Positions 25,054 to 33,729 of a stretch of DNA of 64,000 nucleotides are shown here, piece by piece (the first letter of the stretch is position 1; every line of letters begins with the position of its first letter). Source of the DNA: Sinomonas gamaensis. Its GTDB lineage: Bacteria > Actinomycetota > Actinomycetes > Actinomycetales > Micrococcaceae. The position numbers and the translations under genes were made by a program. The notes below the pieces were generated by a model that did no database searches, was not told where the DNA came from, and worked only from the letters and a program-made list of their open reading frames with translations. The stretch is from contig NZ_SSCL01000005.1 in assembly GCF_005876955.1 (NCBI RefSeq), forward strand, positions 124,001 through 188,000, given 5' to 3'.

Positions 25054-27464
25054 CGACGGCGCCCGCGCCTTCCGCTCCCCCGCCCAGCGGGCCGGAGCGG
25101 CCGCCCCACCCGGCCGAACGGCCGGGCGAGCGCCTCGCGAGGTGGCGGCGGGGAAGGGCCTGGCGGCCAGCCGCCGTCGGCCTCTGCCTCGGGGCGTCCA
25201 TCGTGGGTGCGGCGCTCTCCTACGACGGCGTGCTCCGCGGCTGGGCGTGGATGTACCCCATCGCGGTGGTGGTGTTTGCGACGTCAGGAGCTGTCGCCGT
25301 CGCCCGCCTCCTCCGTGCACCGCATGTGGTGCCGTCGCTCGTGGGCGCCGTCGTCTGGGTGCTCTCGCTGTCGACCCTGTTCGCACGGGACACCACCCTG
25401 CTTGGCGTGATCCCCACCGCCAAGACCCTCGACGCCCTGAGCGACGCCCTCAGCGAGGCGTGGAACACCATCTCGTTCGAGGCTGTTCCGGCGTCGCCGA
25501 ACGTCGGGATCGTCGCGCTCATCTCGGGGGGCTTGGGCCTCACGGCGATCGTGGGCGAAGCAATCGGTGTCTCCTGTCGAATGCCGGCCCTCGCCGGAGT
25601 CGCGCCCCTGTCCGTGCTGGCCGTCCCGGCCCTCCTGAAGCCCGCCGGCCCCGGCGGCTGGGGCTTTGCCCTGGCCGGCGCGGCCTATCTGGGCGCGCTC
25701 GCTCTCGCCCGCGCCGAGGCGGCGGCGCGGCGTGCCACGAGGTCAGATGGCGCCGCGGTCTCGCCTGCGCGCGTCGCCGCGATCATCGGTGCCGTCGTGG
25801 CAGCCTCGCTCGTCGTTCCGGCCCTCATCCCCGGGTTCGACAGCGGCTCGTTCCCCGAAGGCTCCCGGCTCAAGTACTTCGGTCAGAACGTGGGGCTCAA
25901 CCCGTTCATCAGCCTTGGCAGCGACCTGCGGACGGGCAATGGGGTGGGCATCATCCGCTACGCGACAGACTCGACGCAGCCCGTCTACCTCCAGACCGAG
26001 ACCGTCGACTCGTTCGATGGGAGCACATGGGGCCCTGACAATCGCGACGATCAGCGGCAGCACAACCTCGACTCGATCTCGCCCGGCACGGCCCAGACGG
26101 CGCCGCTCATCACCACGACAACCGTCATCGCGACCGGCAATTTCACGAGCCCCTACCTCCCCGTTCCCTATGCCCCGATCTCTGTCACGGGTGTCCAGGG
26201 GCGCCTCGGATGGGACCCGATCAATCTCAGCATCAAGGGCGAGCCGGGGGCCAGCCTAGGCCAGAACTACGTGGTCCGCTCCGTGGCGCCGAGCCTGTCC
26301 GCCGGTGAGCTGAGTGCCGCGCGCTCCGCGCCGAAGGGCATCGGCAGGGAAACGTCTTCGGTGCCCAGCAACGTGCCCGCCCTCGTGCGGAACACGGCGG
26401 AGACCATCACGAAGGACGCGACGGGCTCCTATGGCAAAGCCCTCGCCATCCAGGCCTACCTGCGCACCTTCACGTACTCCGAGCAGGCGCCCGTCCAGCT
26501 GGGCTACGACGGAACCGGCATGGACGTCCTCGAGAAGTTCCTCGAGAAGAAGTCGGGCTACTGCATCCACTTCTCCGCGGCGATGGCGGTCATGGCCCGG
26601 CTCGTGGGCATCCCCAGCCGGATCGCGGTCGGCTTTGCGCCGGGCCATCCGACGGGCAGCACGATTGCGGTGGCCGGGGTCGGGTCACTGCCCGAGTATC
26701 AGGTCGACGCGCGCGACGCCCACGCCTGGCCCGAGCTCTACTTCGAGGGGCTCGGCTGGGTCCCGTTCGAGCCCACGCCGTCCCGTGGCGCGTTGCCCGC
26801 CTATGCGCAGACCGATTCGCCCTCGGGCACGAGCACGAACCTCGACAGCATCAACGAGGGGCTTCGCGCCACTCCCGGAGCCTCCGCGAGCGCTGCGGCG
26901 CCGACGCCAAGCCCTTCCGCGACTGCCGCCGCCCGCCCGGCTTCCGCCGAACCCGCCGCCGCGGGCGTCACGGTGGGCATCCTCGTGGTGGCGATCCTGC
27001 TCCTGCTGCCGGCCACCATCCGCGCGGGCCAGCGGCGGCGGCGCCTTGCCCGCGGCATCGAAGGCGCATGGGAAGAGCTGGAAGCCCTTGGACGCGACCA
27101 CGGGATGCCTCCCGATCCCGCCGACACCCCGCGAACCTATGCGGAGCGTCTCGCCTCGTGGGAGGCCGACGACGGCGGGACCTTGCGCCAGGCGTTGGCG
27201 ACCCTTGCCCGCACCTACGAGCGCTACGAATACGGCAGGCCCGGCTATCGTCCCGACGACGACACCGCGAGAAGCGCCGTGGCTACCGTCGCCCGCGCCG
27301 GACGGGCCAGGAGCTCCCGCGTGACGCGGGTCCGCATCGCCGCCCTGCCGCCGTCGGCCTTTTCGCGGCGGAAGAACGCGAAAGGGCGCGCCTCACGTGC
27401 GGTGAAGCGCGCCCTCCCCTGGTTGCGCCGTCAGCTCCGCAGGGTGTTCAACCGGCAGAGGTGA
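25047..27464 (+). CDS. TgpA-like transglutaminase-domain membrane protein (DUF3488/DUF4129 type)
   Basis: 805 residues. About six hydrophobic helices at residues 45-275, an extracytoplasmic transglutaminase-like core with Cys506 (KSGYCIHFSAAM) and His559 (DAHAWPE), the third triad position being Glu in VPFEPTP as often in TgpA proteins, then one C-terminal membrane segment (VTVGILVVAILLLLP) and a basic cytoplasmic tail. The ATG at 25047 overlaps the DUF58 gene by seven bases and follows GAGGAGG. The last 14 codons coincide with a REP-like repeat copy, so the C-terminus WLRRQLRRVFNRQR may be repeat-derived. Confidence 0.9.
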   Translation: MVTTAPAPSAPPPSGPERPPHPAERPGERLARWRRGRAWRPAAVGLCLGASIVGAALSYDGVLRGWAWMYPIAVVVFATSGAVAVARLLRAPHVVPSLVGAVVWVLSLSTLFARDTTLLGVIPTAKTLDALSDALSEAWNTISFEAVPASPNVGIVALISGGLGLTAIVGEAIGVSCRMPALAGVAPLSVLAVPALLKPAGPGGWGFALAGAAYLGALALARAEAAARRATRSDGAAVSPARVAAIIGAVVAASLVVPALIPGFDSGSFPEGSRLKYFGQNVGLNPFISLGSDLRTGNGVGIIRYATDSTQPVYLQTETVDSFDGSTWGPDNRDDQRQHNLDSISPGTAQTAPLITTTTVIATGNFTSPYLPVPYAPISVTGVQGRLGWDPINLSIKGEPGASLGQNYVVRSVAPSLSAGELSAARSAPKGIGRETSSVPSNVPALVRNTAETITKDATGSYGKALAIQAYLRTFTYSEQAPVQLGYDGTGMDVLEKFLEKKSGYCIHFSAAMAVMARLVGIPSRIAVGFAPGHPTGSTIAVAGVGSLPEYQVDARDAHAWPELYFEGLGWVPFEPTPSRGALPAYAQTDSPSGTSTNLDSINEGLRATPGASASAAAPTPSPSATAAARPASAEPAAAGVTVGILVVAILLLLPATIRAGQRRRRLARGIEGAWEELEALGRDHGMPPDPADTPRTYAERLASWEADDGGTLRQALATLARTYERYEYGRPGYRPDDDTARSAVATVARAGRARSSRVTRVRIAALPPSAFSRRKNAKGRASRAVKRALPWLRRQLRRVFNRQR
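27422..27464 (+). repeat. REP-like family A sequence inside the 3' end of the transglutaminase gene
   Basis: From 27422 the sequence GTTGCGCCGTCA.. matches the left two-thirds of the 20015 copy at 36 of 43 aligned bases (counted by eye), ending in the stop codon TGA. The right arm needed for a full palindrome is missing. Confidence 0.65.
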
Positions 27465-27485
27465 GGGCCGGGTGCTCCCGGTCCC

Positions 27486-27547
27486 GTTGCGCCGTCACCT
27501 TTGCAGGGTGCGCGGCGAGGAGCACCCAGCGGACGTGACGGCGCAAG
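27486..27547. repeat. REP-like palindrome family A, copy 4
   Basis: TTGCGCCGTCAC (27487-27498) pairs with GTGACGGCGCAA (27535-27546); inside, GGGTGC (27506-27511) pairs with GCACCC (27522-27527). It lies between the convergent transglutaminase and aldehyde dehydrogenase genes, where it could serve as a bidirectional terminator. Confidence 0.8.
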
Positions 27548-27582
27548 CGGAGTCGCGTCCGTCGGGTGGCTGCTAGCCGGCG

Positions 27583-29073
27583 CTAGCCGGCGTAGGGGTC
27601 AGCGATGCCGATGTACTGCGTCGTCGTGTACTCCGCGATGCCTTCGGCGCCGCCCTCGCGGCCCAGGCCGGACTGCTTGACGCCGCCGAACGGGGCGGCC
27701 GCGTTAGAGATCACCCCGGCGTTGAAGCCGACCATGCCGTACTCGATCTGCTCCGCCACGCGGAACATGCGGGCGTAGTCGCGGGTGAAGAGGTACGAGG
27801 CAAGACCGTACTCGGTCGCGTTCGCGAGGCGGATGGCATCCTCCTCGGTCTTGAACGTCGTGATGGGGGCGACCGGGCCGAAGATCTCGTTCTTGAGGAT
27901 CTCGGCGTCGTTCGGCACGTCGGCGAGGACGGTGGGAGCGTAGAAGTAGCCGTCGCCCTCGATGGGGGCACCGCCGGTGGCCACACGGGCACCCGACTGG
28001 ACCGCCTCGGTCACGAGCGCGTGGACGTCCTTGCGGGCGCCGCCGTCAATGAGCGGACCGACCTTGGAGTCGGTCTCGGTGCCGCGGCCGGGCTTGAGCG
28101 CGGCCATGGCCTCGGCGAACTTGCGCGTGAACTCCTCGGCGACCGATTCCTGCACGAGGAAGCGGTTCGCGGCCGTGCAGGCCTCGCCCATGTTGCGCAT
28201 CTTGGCAGCCATCGCGCCCTCGACGGCCTTGTCCAGATCGGCGTCCTCGAACACGATGAACGGGGCGTTGCCGCCGAGCTCCATCGACGTGCGCAGGACG
28301 TTCTGGGCGGCATCCGCGATGAGACGGCGACCGACCGGGGTCGACCCCGTGAAGGAGACCTTCCGCAGGCGGTGGTCCTTCATGAGCGGGCCGGAGATGC
28401 CGGAGGCCGAGGACGACGATACGACGTTGAGCACGCCAGCAGGGAGCCCCGCTTCCTGCATGACCGCGGCGAAGAGCTGCGTGGTCAGCGGAGTGAACTT
28501 GGCCGGCTTGACGACCATCGTGCAGCCTGCGGCAACTGCCGGCGCGATCTTGCGGGTCGCCATCGCGAGCGGGAAGTTCCAAGGGGTGATGAGCAGGCAG
28601 GGGCCCACCGGCTTGCGCTGCACAAGGATCTTGTTCTTGCCCTCAGGCGTGGTGAGGTAGCGGCCGTAGTCGCGCACGGCCTCCTCGGAGAACCAGCGGA
28701 GGAACTCGGCACCGTAGGTGACCTCGCCGCGGGACTCGACGAGAGGCTTGCCCATCTCGAGCGTCATCAGGAGGGCGAAGTCTTCGGCACGCTCGGTCAC
28801 CAGCTCGAACGCACGGCGGAGGATCTCGGCGCGCTCGCGCGGTGCGGTGCGCGCCCACGAGGCCTGGACGGCGTCGGCAGCGTCGAGGGCGGCCACGGCA
28901 TCCTCGCTCGTCGCATCGGCGATCTCGAGGAGCGTCTTGCCGGTGGCGGGATCCTCGACGGCGAACTTCTTCCCGCCCGTGGCGTCCCGCCACTCACCGT
29001 TGATGAGCAGCCCGGTCGGAACGTTGGCGAGCAGCTGGGCCTCGCGTTCGGAGGTAACAAGGGTGTCAGACAT
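27583..29073 (-). CDS. gabD: NAD(P)-dependent succinate-semialdehyde dehydrogenase
   Basis: 496 residues, aldehyde dehydrogenase superfamily. The general base is Glu265 (SMELGGNAP) and the catalytic nucleophile Cys299 (GEACTAANRF). The family N-terminus LLINGEWRDATGGKKFAVEDP and the GabD-like C-terminal region GLGREGGAEGIAEYTTTQYIGI are seen. It oxidises succinate semialdehyde to succinate, as in GABA degradation; exact substrate is inference. The ATG at 29073 follows AAGGAG. No gabT or gabP gene is adjacent. Confidence 0.9.
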   Translation of the reverse strand: MSDTLVTSEREAQLLANVPTGLLINGEWRDATGGKKFAVEDPATGKTLLEIADATSEDAVAALDAADAVQASWARTAPRERAEILRRAFELVTERAEDFALLMTLEMGKPLVESRGEVTYGAEFLRWFSEEAVRDYGRYLTTPEGKNKILVQRKPVGPCLLITPWNFPLAMATRKIAPAVAAGCTMVVKPAKFTPLTTQLFAAVMQEAGLPAGVLNVVSSSSASGISGPLMKDHRLRKVSFTGSTPVGRRLIADAAQNVLRTSMELGGNAPFIVFEDADLDKAVEGAMAAKMRNMGEACTAANRFLVQESVAEEFTRKFAEAMAALKPGRGTETDSKVGPLIDGGARKDVHALVTEAVQSGARVATGGAPIEGDGYFYAPTVLADVPNDAEILKNEIFGPVAPITTFKTEEDAIRLANATEYGLASYLFTRDYARMFRVAEQIEYGMVGFNAGVISNAAAPFGGVKQSGLGREGGAEGIAEYTTTQYIGIADPYAG

Positions 29074-29186
29074 CTCGGCTCCTTTCGCCGTGCGGGACTC
29101 AGCGTCGGGTCCCTGGGTTCGCGTTCCACGTTAGGCGGTAGCGGCCGTGGAAGTCTACGCATGACTGCACCACAACAAAGGCCCTC

Positions 29187-29206
29187 TCTTGTACGAAAGC
29201 ACAAGA
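29187..29206 (-). promoter_or_regulatory. Inverted repeat upstream of gabD
   Basis: TCTTGT (29187-29192) and ACAAGA (29201-29206) are separated by eight bases, 114 bases before the gabD start. On the minus strand a TAGACT hexamer (29157-29152) follows and could be the -10 box. This would place the repeat as an upstream operator; the regulator is unknown. Confidence 0.35.
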
Positions 29207-29231
29207 AAGAACCGCGGGATTCCGCGCTTTT

Positions 29232-29264
29232 CGTTGCGCCGTCACGGGAGAGGCCGGCGCAACG
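29232..29264. repeat. REP-like palindrome family A, short copy
   Basis: CGTTGCGCCG (29232-29241) pairs with CGGCGCAACG (29255-29264) around TCACGGGAGAGGC. Only the outer arms of the family are kept. It begins eight bases past the rsmI stop, a terminator-like position. Confidence 0.65.
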
Positions 29265-29271
29265 GGAGGGG

Positions 29272-30123
29272 TCAGCGGGAGGCGAGCACCGCCGCATACA
29301 GTTCACGGCGGCTCGCGCCCGCGTCGGCCGCAACGGCAGCCACCGCGTCCTTGAGCCGCGCGCCCTCAGACACGAGGCCGTTCACCGCGGCAACGAGGTC
29401 TTCGGCGCTGACCGGCGGCGCCTCGGGCGCACCCCCGATCACCACGGCGATCTCGCCCCGCACCTCGTTCCCCTCCGCCCAGTCGGCGAGCTCCCCCGCC
29501 GTGCCGCGAAGAACCTCCTCGTAGGTCTTCGTGAGCTCGCGGCATACGGCGATCGGGCGCTCCGCCCCGAACGAGTCGACGACGGCGCGGAGCATGGCGG
29601 GCAGGCGATGAGGCGCCTCGAAGAAGACGAGAGTCCGGCGTTCGGACCCGAGCTCGGCCAGCCGGGCCGCCCGCTCCCCTGCTTTCCGCGGCAGGAACCC
29701 CTCGAAGCAGAATCGGTCGGTCGGGAGTCCCGAGAGGGCCAGGGCCGTGAGAACCGCGGAGGGCCCGGGCACGGCTGTGACGGTGAACCCCTCGGCTACG
29801 GCAGCTTCGACGAGCCGATACCCGGGGTCCGAGACGCTCGGCATGCCCGCGTCGGTCACCAGCAGCACGGTCCGTCCGGATCGCACCTCGTCGACGAGCT
29901 CTGGCGTCTTCGCGGCCTCGTTGTGCTCGTGATAGCTGAGAACCCGCCCACTGGGGTGGACGCCGAGGCCCTGGACCAGACGATGAAGACGCCGGGTGTC
30001 CTCGGCGGCGATAACGTCCGCCTCTTCAAGAAGCTCGATGAGCCGACGGCTCGCGTCGCCGAGATTGCCGATGGGGGTCGCCGCGAGGACCACACGCCCC
30101 GCGCCCGGCTCAGATTCACGCAC
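29272..30123 (-). CDS. rsmI: 16S rRNA (cytidine(1402)-2'-O)-methyltransferase
   Basis: 283 residues, SAM-dependent tetrapyrrole-methylase fold. Signature stretches LAATPIGNLGDASRRL, AAEDTRRL, LSYHEHNE, VTDAGMPSVSDPGYRLV and AVPGPSAVLTALALSGLP are all present. It methylates C1402 in the ribosomal decoding centre. It starts at GTG 30123; a TAGTCT hexamer ends six bases upstream, suggesting a leaderless transcript. Divergent from the protein O-mannosyltransferase with only 32 bases between. Confidence 0.96.
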   Translation of the reverse strand: MRESEPGAGRVVLAATPIGNLGDASRRLIELLEEADVIAAEDTRRLHRLVQGLGVHPSGRVLSYHEHNEAAKTPELVDEVRSGRTVLLVTDAGMPSVSDPGYRLVEAAVAEGFTVTAVPGPSAVLTALALSGLPTDRFCFEGFLPRKAGERAARLAELGSERRTLVFFEAPHRLPAMLRAVVDSFGAERPIAVCRELTKTYEEVLRGTAGELADWAEGNEVRGEIAVVIGGAPEAPPVSAEDLVAAVNGLVSEGARLKDAVAAVAADAGASRRELYAAVLASR

Positions 30124-30129
30124 CCGCCC

Positions 30130-30147
30130 AGACTACGCCGGTAGCAT
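30130..30147. promoter_or_regulatory. Back-to-back -10 boxes of rsmI and pmt
   Basis: TAGTCT on the minus strand (30135-30130) ends six bases before the rsmI GTG. TAGCAT on the plus strand (30142-30147) ends eight bases before the pmt ATG. The two hexamers are six bases apart, so each promoter's upstream region must overlap the other's. Confidence 0.5.
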
Positions 30148-30155
30148 GGGCCGGG

Positions 30156-31811
30156 ATGAGCGCCGCCACCGACACCCGCGAGCCGCAGCTCGGCTGGAAT
30201 ACCCGCCGCCGGTGGGTCATCGCTCCGCCCCCGCGTTCGCGTGTGGCGTCGGAGCTGCGGGAGCGACTCCTCGGGCCACTCGATCCCTGGCGCGATTGGC
30301 CGCGCCTCCAGCGGATCCTCTACTGGGCCATCCCCCTGGGAACCGCGCTCATCGCCGGGATCCTCCGCTTCGCCGACCTGGGCCGGCCACACGCCCTGAT
30401 CTTCGACGAGACGTATTACGTCAAGGACGCCTACTCGTATCTCCAGTCCGGCTATGAGCGGACCTGGGGTGACGACCCCAATCCCCAATTCCTCCAGGGG
30501 AATTTCAGCGGCCTCCAGTCCTCGCCCGAGTACGTGGTGCATCCGCCCGTCGGGAAGTGGATGATCGCCTTCGGCATGTGGCTCTTCGGCCCCGAGAACT
30601 CGTTCGGCTGGCGGTTCTCCTCCGCCCTGATCGGCACGCTCTCCGTGGCGCTGACGGCGTGGGCGGCCTACAAGCTCTTCCGTTCGGCGGTCCTTGCCGG
30701 CACTGCGGGGCTGCTGCTCGCCGTCGACGGCCACCACATCACGATGTCCCGCATCGGCATCCTGGACATCTTCCTTTCCTTCTGGCTTCTGGCAGCCTTC
30801 TGCGCGCTCCTCAAGGACCGGGAGGACGGACGACGGCGCCTCGCAGCCAGGCTGGGCAGGCTCGCCGGCCCGGACGGACGGCTGTCGACGGCGGTGCTCG
30901 CCTCCGGGCCCTGGCTCGGCATCCGCTGGTGGCGCGTCGCGGCCGGTGTCTGTCTTGGCCTCGCCCTCGGCGTCAAATGGTCGGGACTCGCGTTCGTCGC
31001 CGCGTTCGGCCTCCTCACGGTGCTGTGGGACGCCAGCGCCCGACGCACGGCGGGCATCCGCTCGTGGCTGAGGGCCGCCGTCGTCCGTGATGCCCCCCTC
31101 GCGTTCGTGAGTATCGTGGTGGTTGGCGGGGCCGTATACCTTTCCACATGGACCGGTTGGTTCCTCTCGTCGGACGCCTATTTCCGGCATTGGGCGGAGG
31201 CCAACCCCGACCCGGCGTGGTCCTGGGTTCCAGCTTCTCTGCGGTCGCTCGCGCACTACCACCTCGAGGCCTACTCCTTCCATACGGGCCTCACGGCGAG
31301 CCACCCGTACGCGGCCAGTCCGTGGAGCTGGCTGGTCCAGGGCCGGCCCACGTCGTTCTACTACGTGGAGCCGAGCGCGGGCTGCGGTGGCGACCGCTGC
31401 AGCTCGGCCATTCTCTCGGTCGGGAACCCGCTGATCTGGTGGGGCGGGACGATAGCGCTCGCGGTCGCGGTCCTCGTGTGGGCCGGGCGGCGCGACTGGC
31501 GCGTGGGGGCGCCGCTGGCCGGGATCGCAGCCGGATACCTGCCATGGTTCCTGTACCCGGACCGGACGATGTTCGCGTTCTACGAGGTCTCGTTCGAGCC
31601 CTTCTTCGTGCTCGTCCTCGTGTACGTGCTCGGGCACATCCTCGGCAGGCCCGAAGATCCGCCGTGGCGGCGGCAGGCGGGGCTGCTCGGCGTCGGGATC
31701 TACCTGGTGCTCGTGGTGGTCGTCTCGGCGTACTTCATGCCCATCTGGACGGCCGAGAACATCACCTACCTCGACTGGAGGCTCCACATGTGGATGCCGA
31801 GCTGGGTGTGA
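30156..31811 (+). CDS. pmt: Protein O-mannosyltransferase (PMT/GT39 family)
   Basis: 551 residues, polytopic with about ten membrane segments. The catalytic acidic pair in the first extracytoplasmic loop is seen in LIFDETYYVKDAYSYL (about residues 80-95). The C-terminal segment ends in a membrane-proximal WMPSWV. Actinobacterial Pmt mannosylates Sec-exported proteins from polyprenyl-phosphate mannose on the outer face of the membrane. Divergent neighbour of rsmI, a conserved pairing. No strong ribosome-binding site precedes the ATG; a TAGCAT box 8 bases upstream suggests a very short or absent leader. Confidence 0.93.
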   Translation: MSAATDTREPQLGWNTRRRWVIAPPPRSRVASELRERLLGPLDPWRDWPRLQRILYWAIPLGTALIAGILRFADLGRPHALIFDETYYVKDAYSYLQSGYERTWGDDPNPQFLQGNFSGLQSSPEYVVHPPVGKWMIAFGMWLFGPENSFGWRFSSALIGTLSVALTAWAAYKLFRSAVLAGTAGLLLAVDGHHITMSRIGILDIFLSFWLLAAFCALLKDREDGRRRLAARLGRLAGPDGRLSTAVLASGPWLGIRWWRVAAGVCLGLALGVKWSGLAFVAAFGLLTVLWDASARRTAGIRSWLRAAVVRDAPLAFVSIVVVGGAVYLSTWTGWFLSSDAYFRHWAEANPDPAWSWVPASLRSLAHYHLEAYSFHTGLTASHPYAASPWSWLVQGRPTSFYYVEPSAGCGGDRCSSAILSVGNPLIWWGGTIALAVAVLVWAGRRDWRVGAPLAGIAAGYLPWFLYPDRTMFAFYEVSFEPFFVLVLVYVLGHILGRPEDPPWRRQAGLLGVGIYLVLVVVVSAYFMPIWTAENITYLDWRLHMWMPSWV

Positions 31812-31821
31812 GGCAGGCAGA

Positions 31822-33729
31822 ATGAGCGAACGGAGCGGGATCCCCGAGAGCAGTATCCAGAACGACGGGAGGCACCACGCAGTGGAAACCGGCACGCGCC
31901 GCCAGGCCGAGGCTCAGCCCCTGGCACCCTCCCGCCCCGACGAAGCGAACGTGACGTCTCTCCTGCTCGAGCGGGCCGCGGCGACCCCGGAGAGGGCGGT
32001 CTACGCCCGGCGCGTCGGTCAGTCCTGGGAGTCGGTCACGGCCGCCGATTTCCTGGAGCAGGTGCGCTGGCTTGCCCGCGGTCTCATCGCGGGCGGCCTG
32101 GGCCTCGGCGACCGCGTGGCGATCCTCTCGCCCAGCACCTACGCCTGGTCGCTCGCGGACTTCGCGATCTGGTACGCCGGGGGCGTGACGGTGCCGATCT
32201 ACGAGACGGATTCGCCGAGCCAGATCGAGTGGATCCTCAGGGATTCGGGGGCCAGCAGAGTCTTCGTTGCGCCCGAGCTCGAGGCAACCGCCGTGCGCGT
32301 GATCGACGGCTCCCCCAAACTCGCCGAGCGGCTCATCGCCGTGACGTCACTCGTGATCGATGGCGAGGGATCAACGCTCAGCAGCCTGGCCGGCCCGGGG
32401 CAGGGCGTGAGCGATGCCGAGCTCGAGCGCCACCGCTCCGGTGCACGGCCCGACTCCCCCGCCACCGTCGTCTACACCTCGGGCACCACGGGTAGGCCAA
32501 AGGGCTGCCTCATCACCCACGGCAACTTCCTTGGCCTGGCGGACAACCTCATCCCCCATCTCCCCGATCCGCTGGCGGCGCCCGATCCGCGCACCCTGAT
32601 CTTCCTGCCGCTTGCCCACGTACTCGCCCACGCCGTGCAGGTGGTGTGCCTCGCCGCCGGAGCCACGGTCGCCTACAGCTCCCCGTCGGAGCTCCTGAGC
32701 GCCTTGCGCAGCTTCAAGCCCACCTTCCTGCTCGGCGTTCCGCGCATCTTCGAGAAGGTCTATTCGGGTGCCTACGAGCAAGCCCTTGCCTCGGGCCGCT
32801 CGGGTTTGTTCGCTCGCGCGGCCTCGGTCGCGCGCGACTACTCCGCGGCGCTCGACAACGCGGCTGCCGGGCGCGGGGAAGGCCCCACGCGGGGCCTCCG
32901 GCTCAAGCATGCTGTGTTCGACCGACTCGTGTTCGGCCGGATCCGGGCCGTGTTCGGCGGTGCACTCACGACGACGGTCTGCGGCGGCGGCCCTCTGAGC
33001 CCCCAGCTGGCGCACTTCTTCCGGGGCATCGGGGTTCCCCTGATCGAGGGCTACGGCCTGACCGAGACCACGGGCCCCTGCACGGTCAACACCGCGGACG
33101 CCGTGCGCGTAGGCACTGTGGGGCGCCCGGTGCCGGGGACGTCGATCCGGATTGCCGACGACGGCGAGATCCTCGTCCGCGGCGTCGGCGTCTTCGCCGG
33201 GTACACCGGGGAGGCGTCCGATCGCGAGCCCGGCCCCGCCCTCGACACGGACGGCTTCTTTCCGACCGGCGATCTCGGGACGCTCGACGACGACGGCTTC
33301 CTCACCATCACGGGTCGCAAGAAGGACGTCATCGTCACGGCCGGCGGCAAGAACGTCGTTCCCGAGCCCCTCGAGGAGCGGATGCGGGAGAGCCCGCTCG
33401 TCGCGCACGCGATCGTCGTGGGCGACGGGCGGCCCTTCGTCGGCGCGCTGGTGATCCTCGATCCCGAGGGCCTCGCCACGTGGTGCAGCGAACGGGGACG
33501 TGCACTCGCGGTGACGACTGCGGCCTCCGATCCGGAGGTCCTCGCCGAGATCCAGGAGGCCGTGGACGCCGCCAACGCCTCGGTGTCGCGGGCTGAGAGC
33601 ATCCGCAAGTTCACCGTCGTCGACCTCGATCCCACGGTCGCCTCCGGGCAGCTCACGCCGTCGCTGAAGCTGCGTCGGGACGTGGTCCTCGCGGCATGCG
33701 GCGAGGCGGTCGAGTCCCTCTACTCCTGA
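31822..33729 (+). CDS. Long-chain acyl-CoA synthetase (AMP-forming, FadD15-like)
   Basis: 635 residues from ATG 31822; a GTG at 31882 with GGGAGG nine bases upstream is a good alternative start. AMP-binding motif VVYTSGTTGRPKGCLITHGN, then YGLTETTGPCTVN and the hinge GRKKDVIVTAGGKNVVPEP. It activates fatty acids to acyl-CoA. The gene begins 10 bases after pmt, so they are probably cotranscribed. Its 3' end overlaps the convergent DUF1461 gene by ten bases. Confidence 0.92.
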   Translation: MSERSGIPESSIQNDGRHHAVETGTRRQAEAQPLAPSRPDEANVTSLLLERAAATPERAVYARRVGQSWESVTAADFLEQVRWLARGLIAGGLGLGDRVAILSPSTYAWSLADFAIWYAGGVTVPIYETDSPSQIEWILRDSGASRVFVAPELEATAVRVIDGSPKLAERLIAVTSLVIDGEGSTLSSLAGPGQGVSDAELERHRSGARPDSPATVVYTSGTTGRPKGCLITHGNFLGLADNLIPHLPDPLAAPDPRTLIFLPLAHVLAHAVQVVCLAAGATVAYSSPSELLSALRSFKPTFLLGVPRIFEKVYSGAYEQALASGRSGLFARAASVARDYSAALDNAAAGRGEGPTRGLRLKHAVFDRLVFGRIRAVFGGALTTTVCGGGPLSPQLAHFFRGIGVPLIEGYGLTETTGPCTVNTADAVRVGTVGRPVPGTSIRIADDGEILVRGVGVFAGYTGEASDREPGPALDTDGFFPTGDLGTLDDDGFLTITGRKKDVIVTAGGKNVVPEPLEERMRESPLVAHAIVVGDGRPFVGALVILDPEGLATWCSERGRALAVTTAASDPEVLAEIQEAVDAANASVSRAESIRKFTVVDLDPTVASGQLTPSLKLRRDVVLAACGEAVESLYS

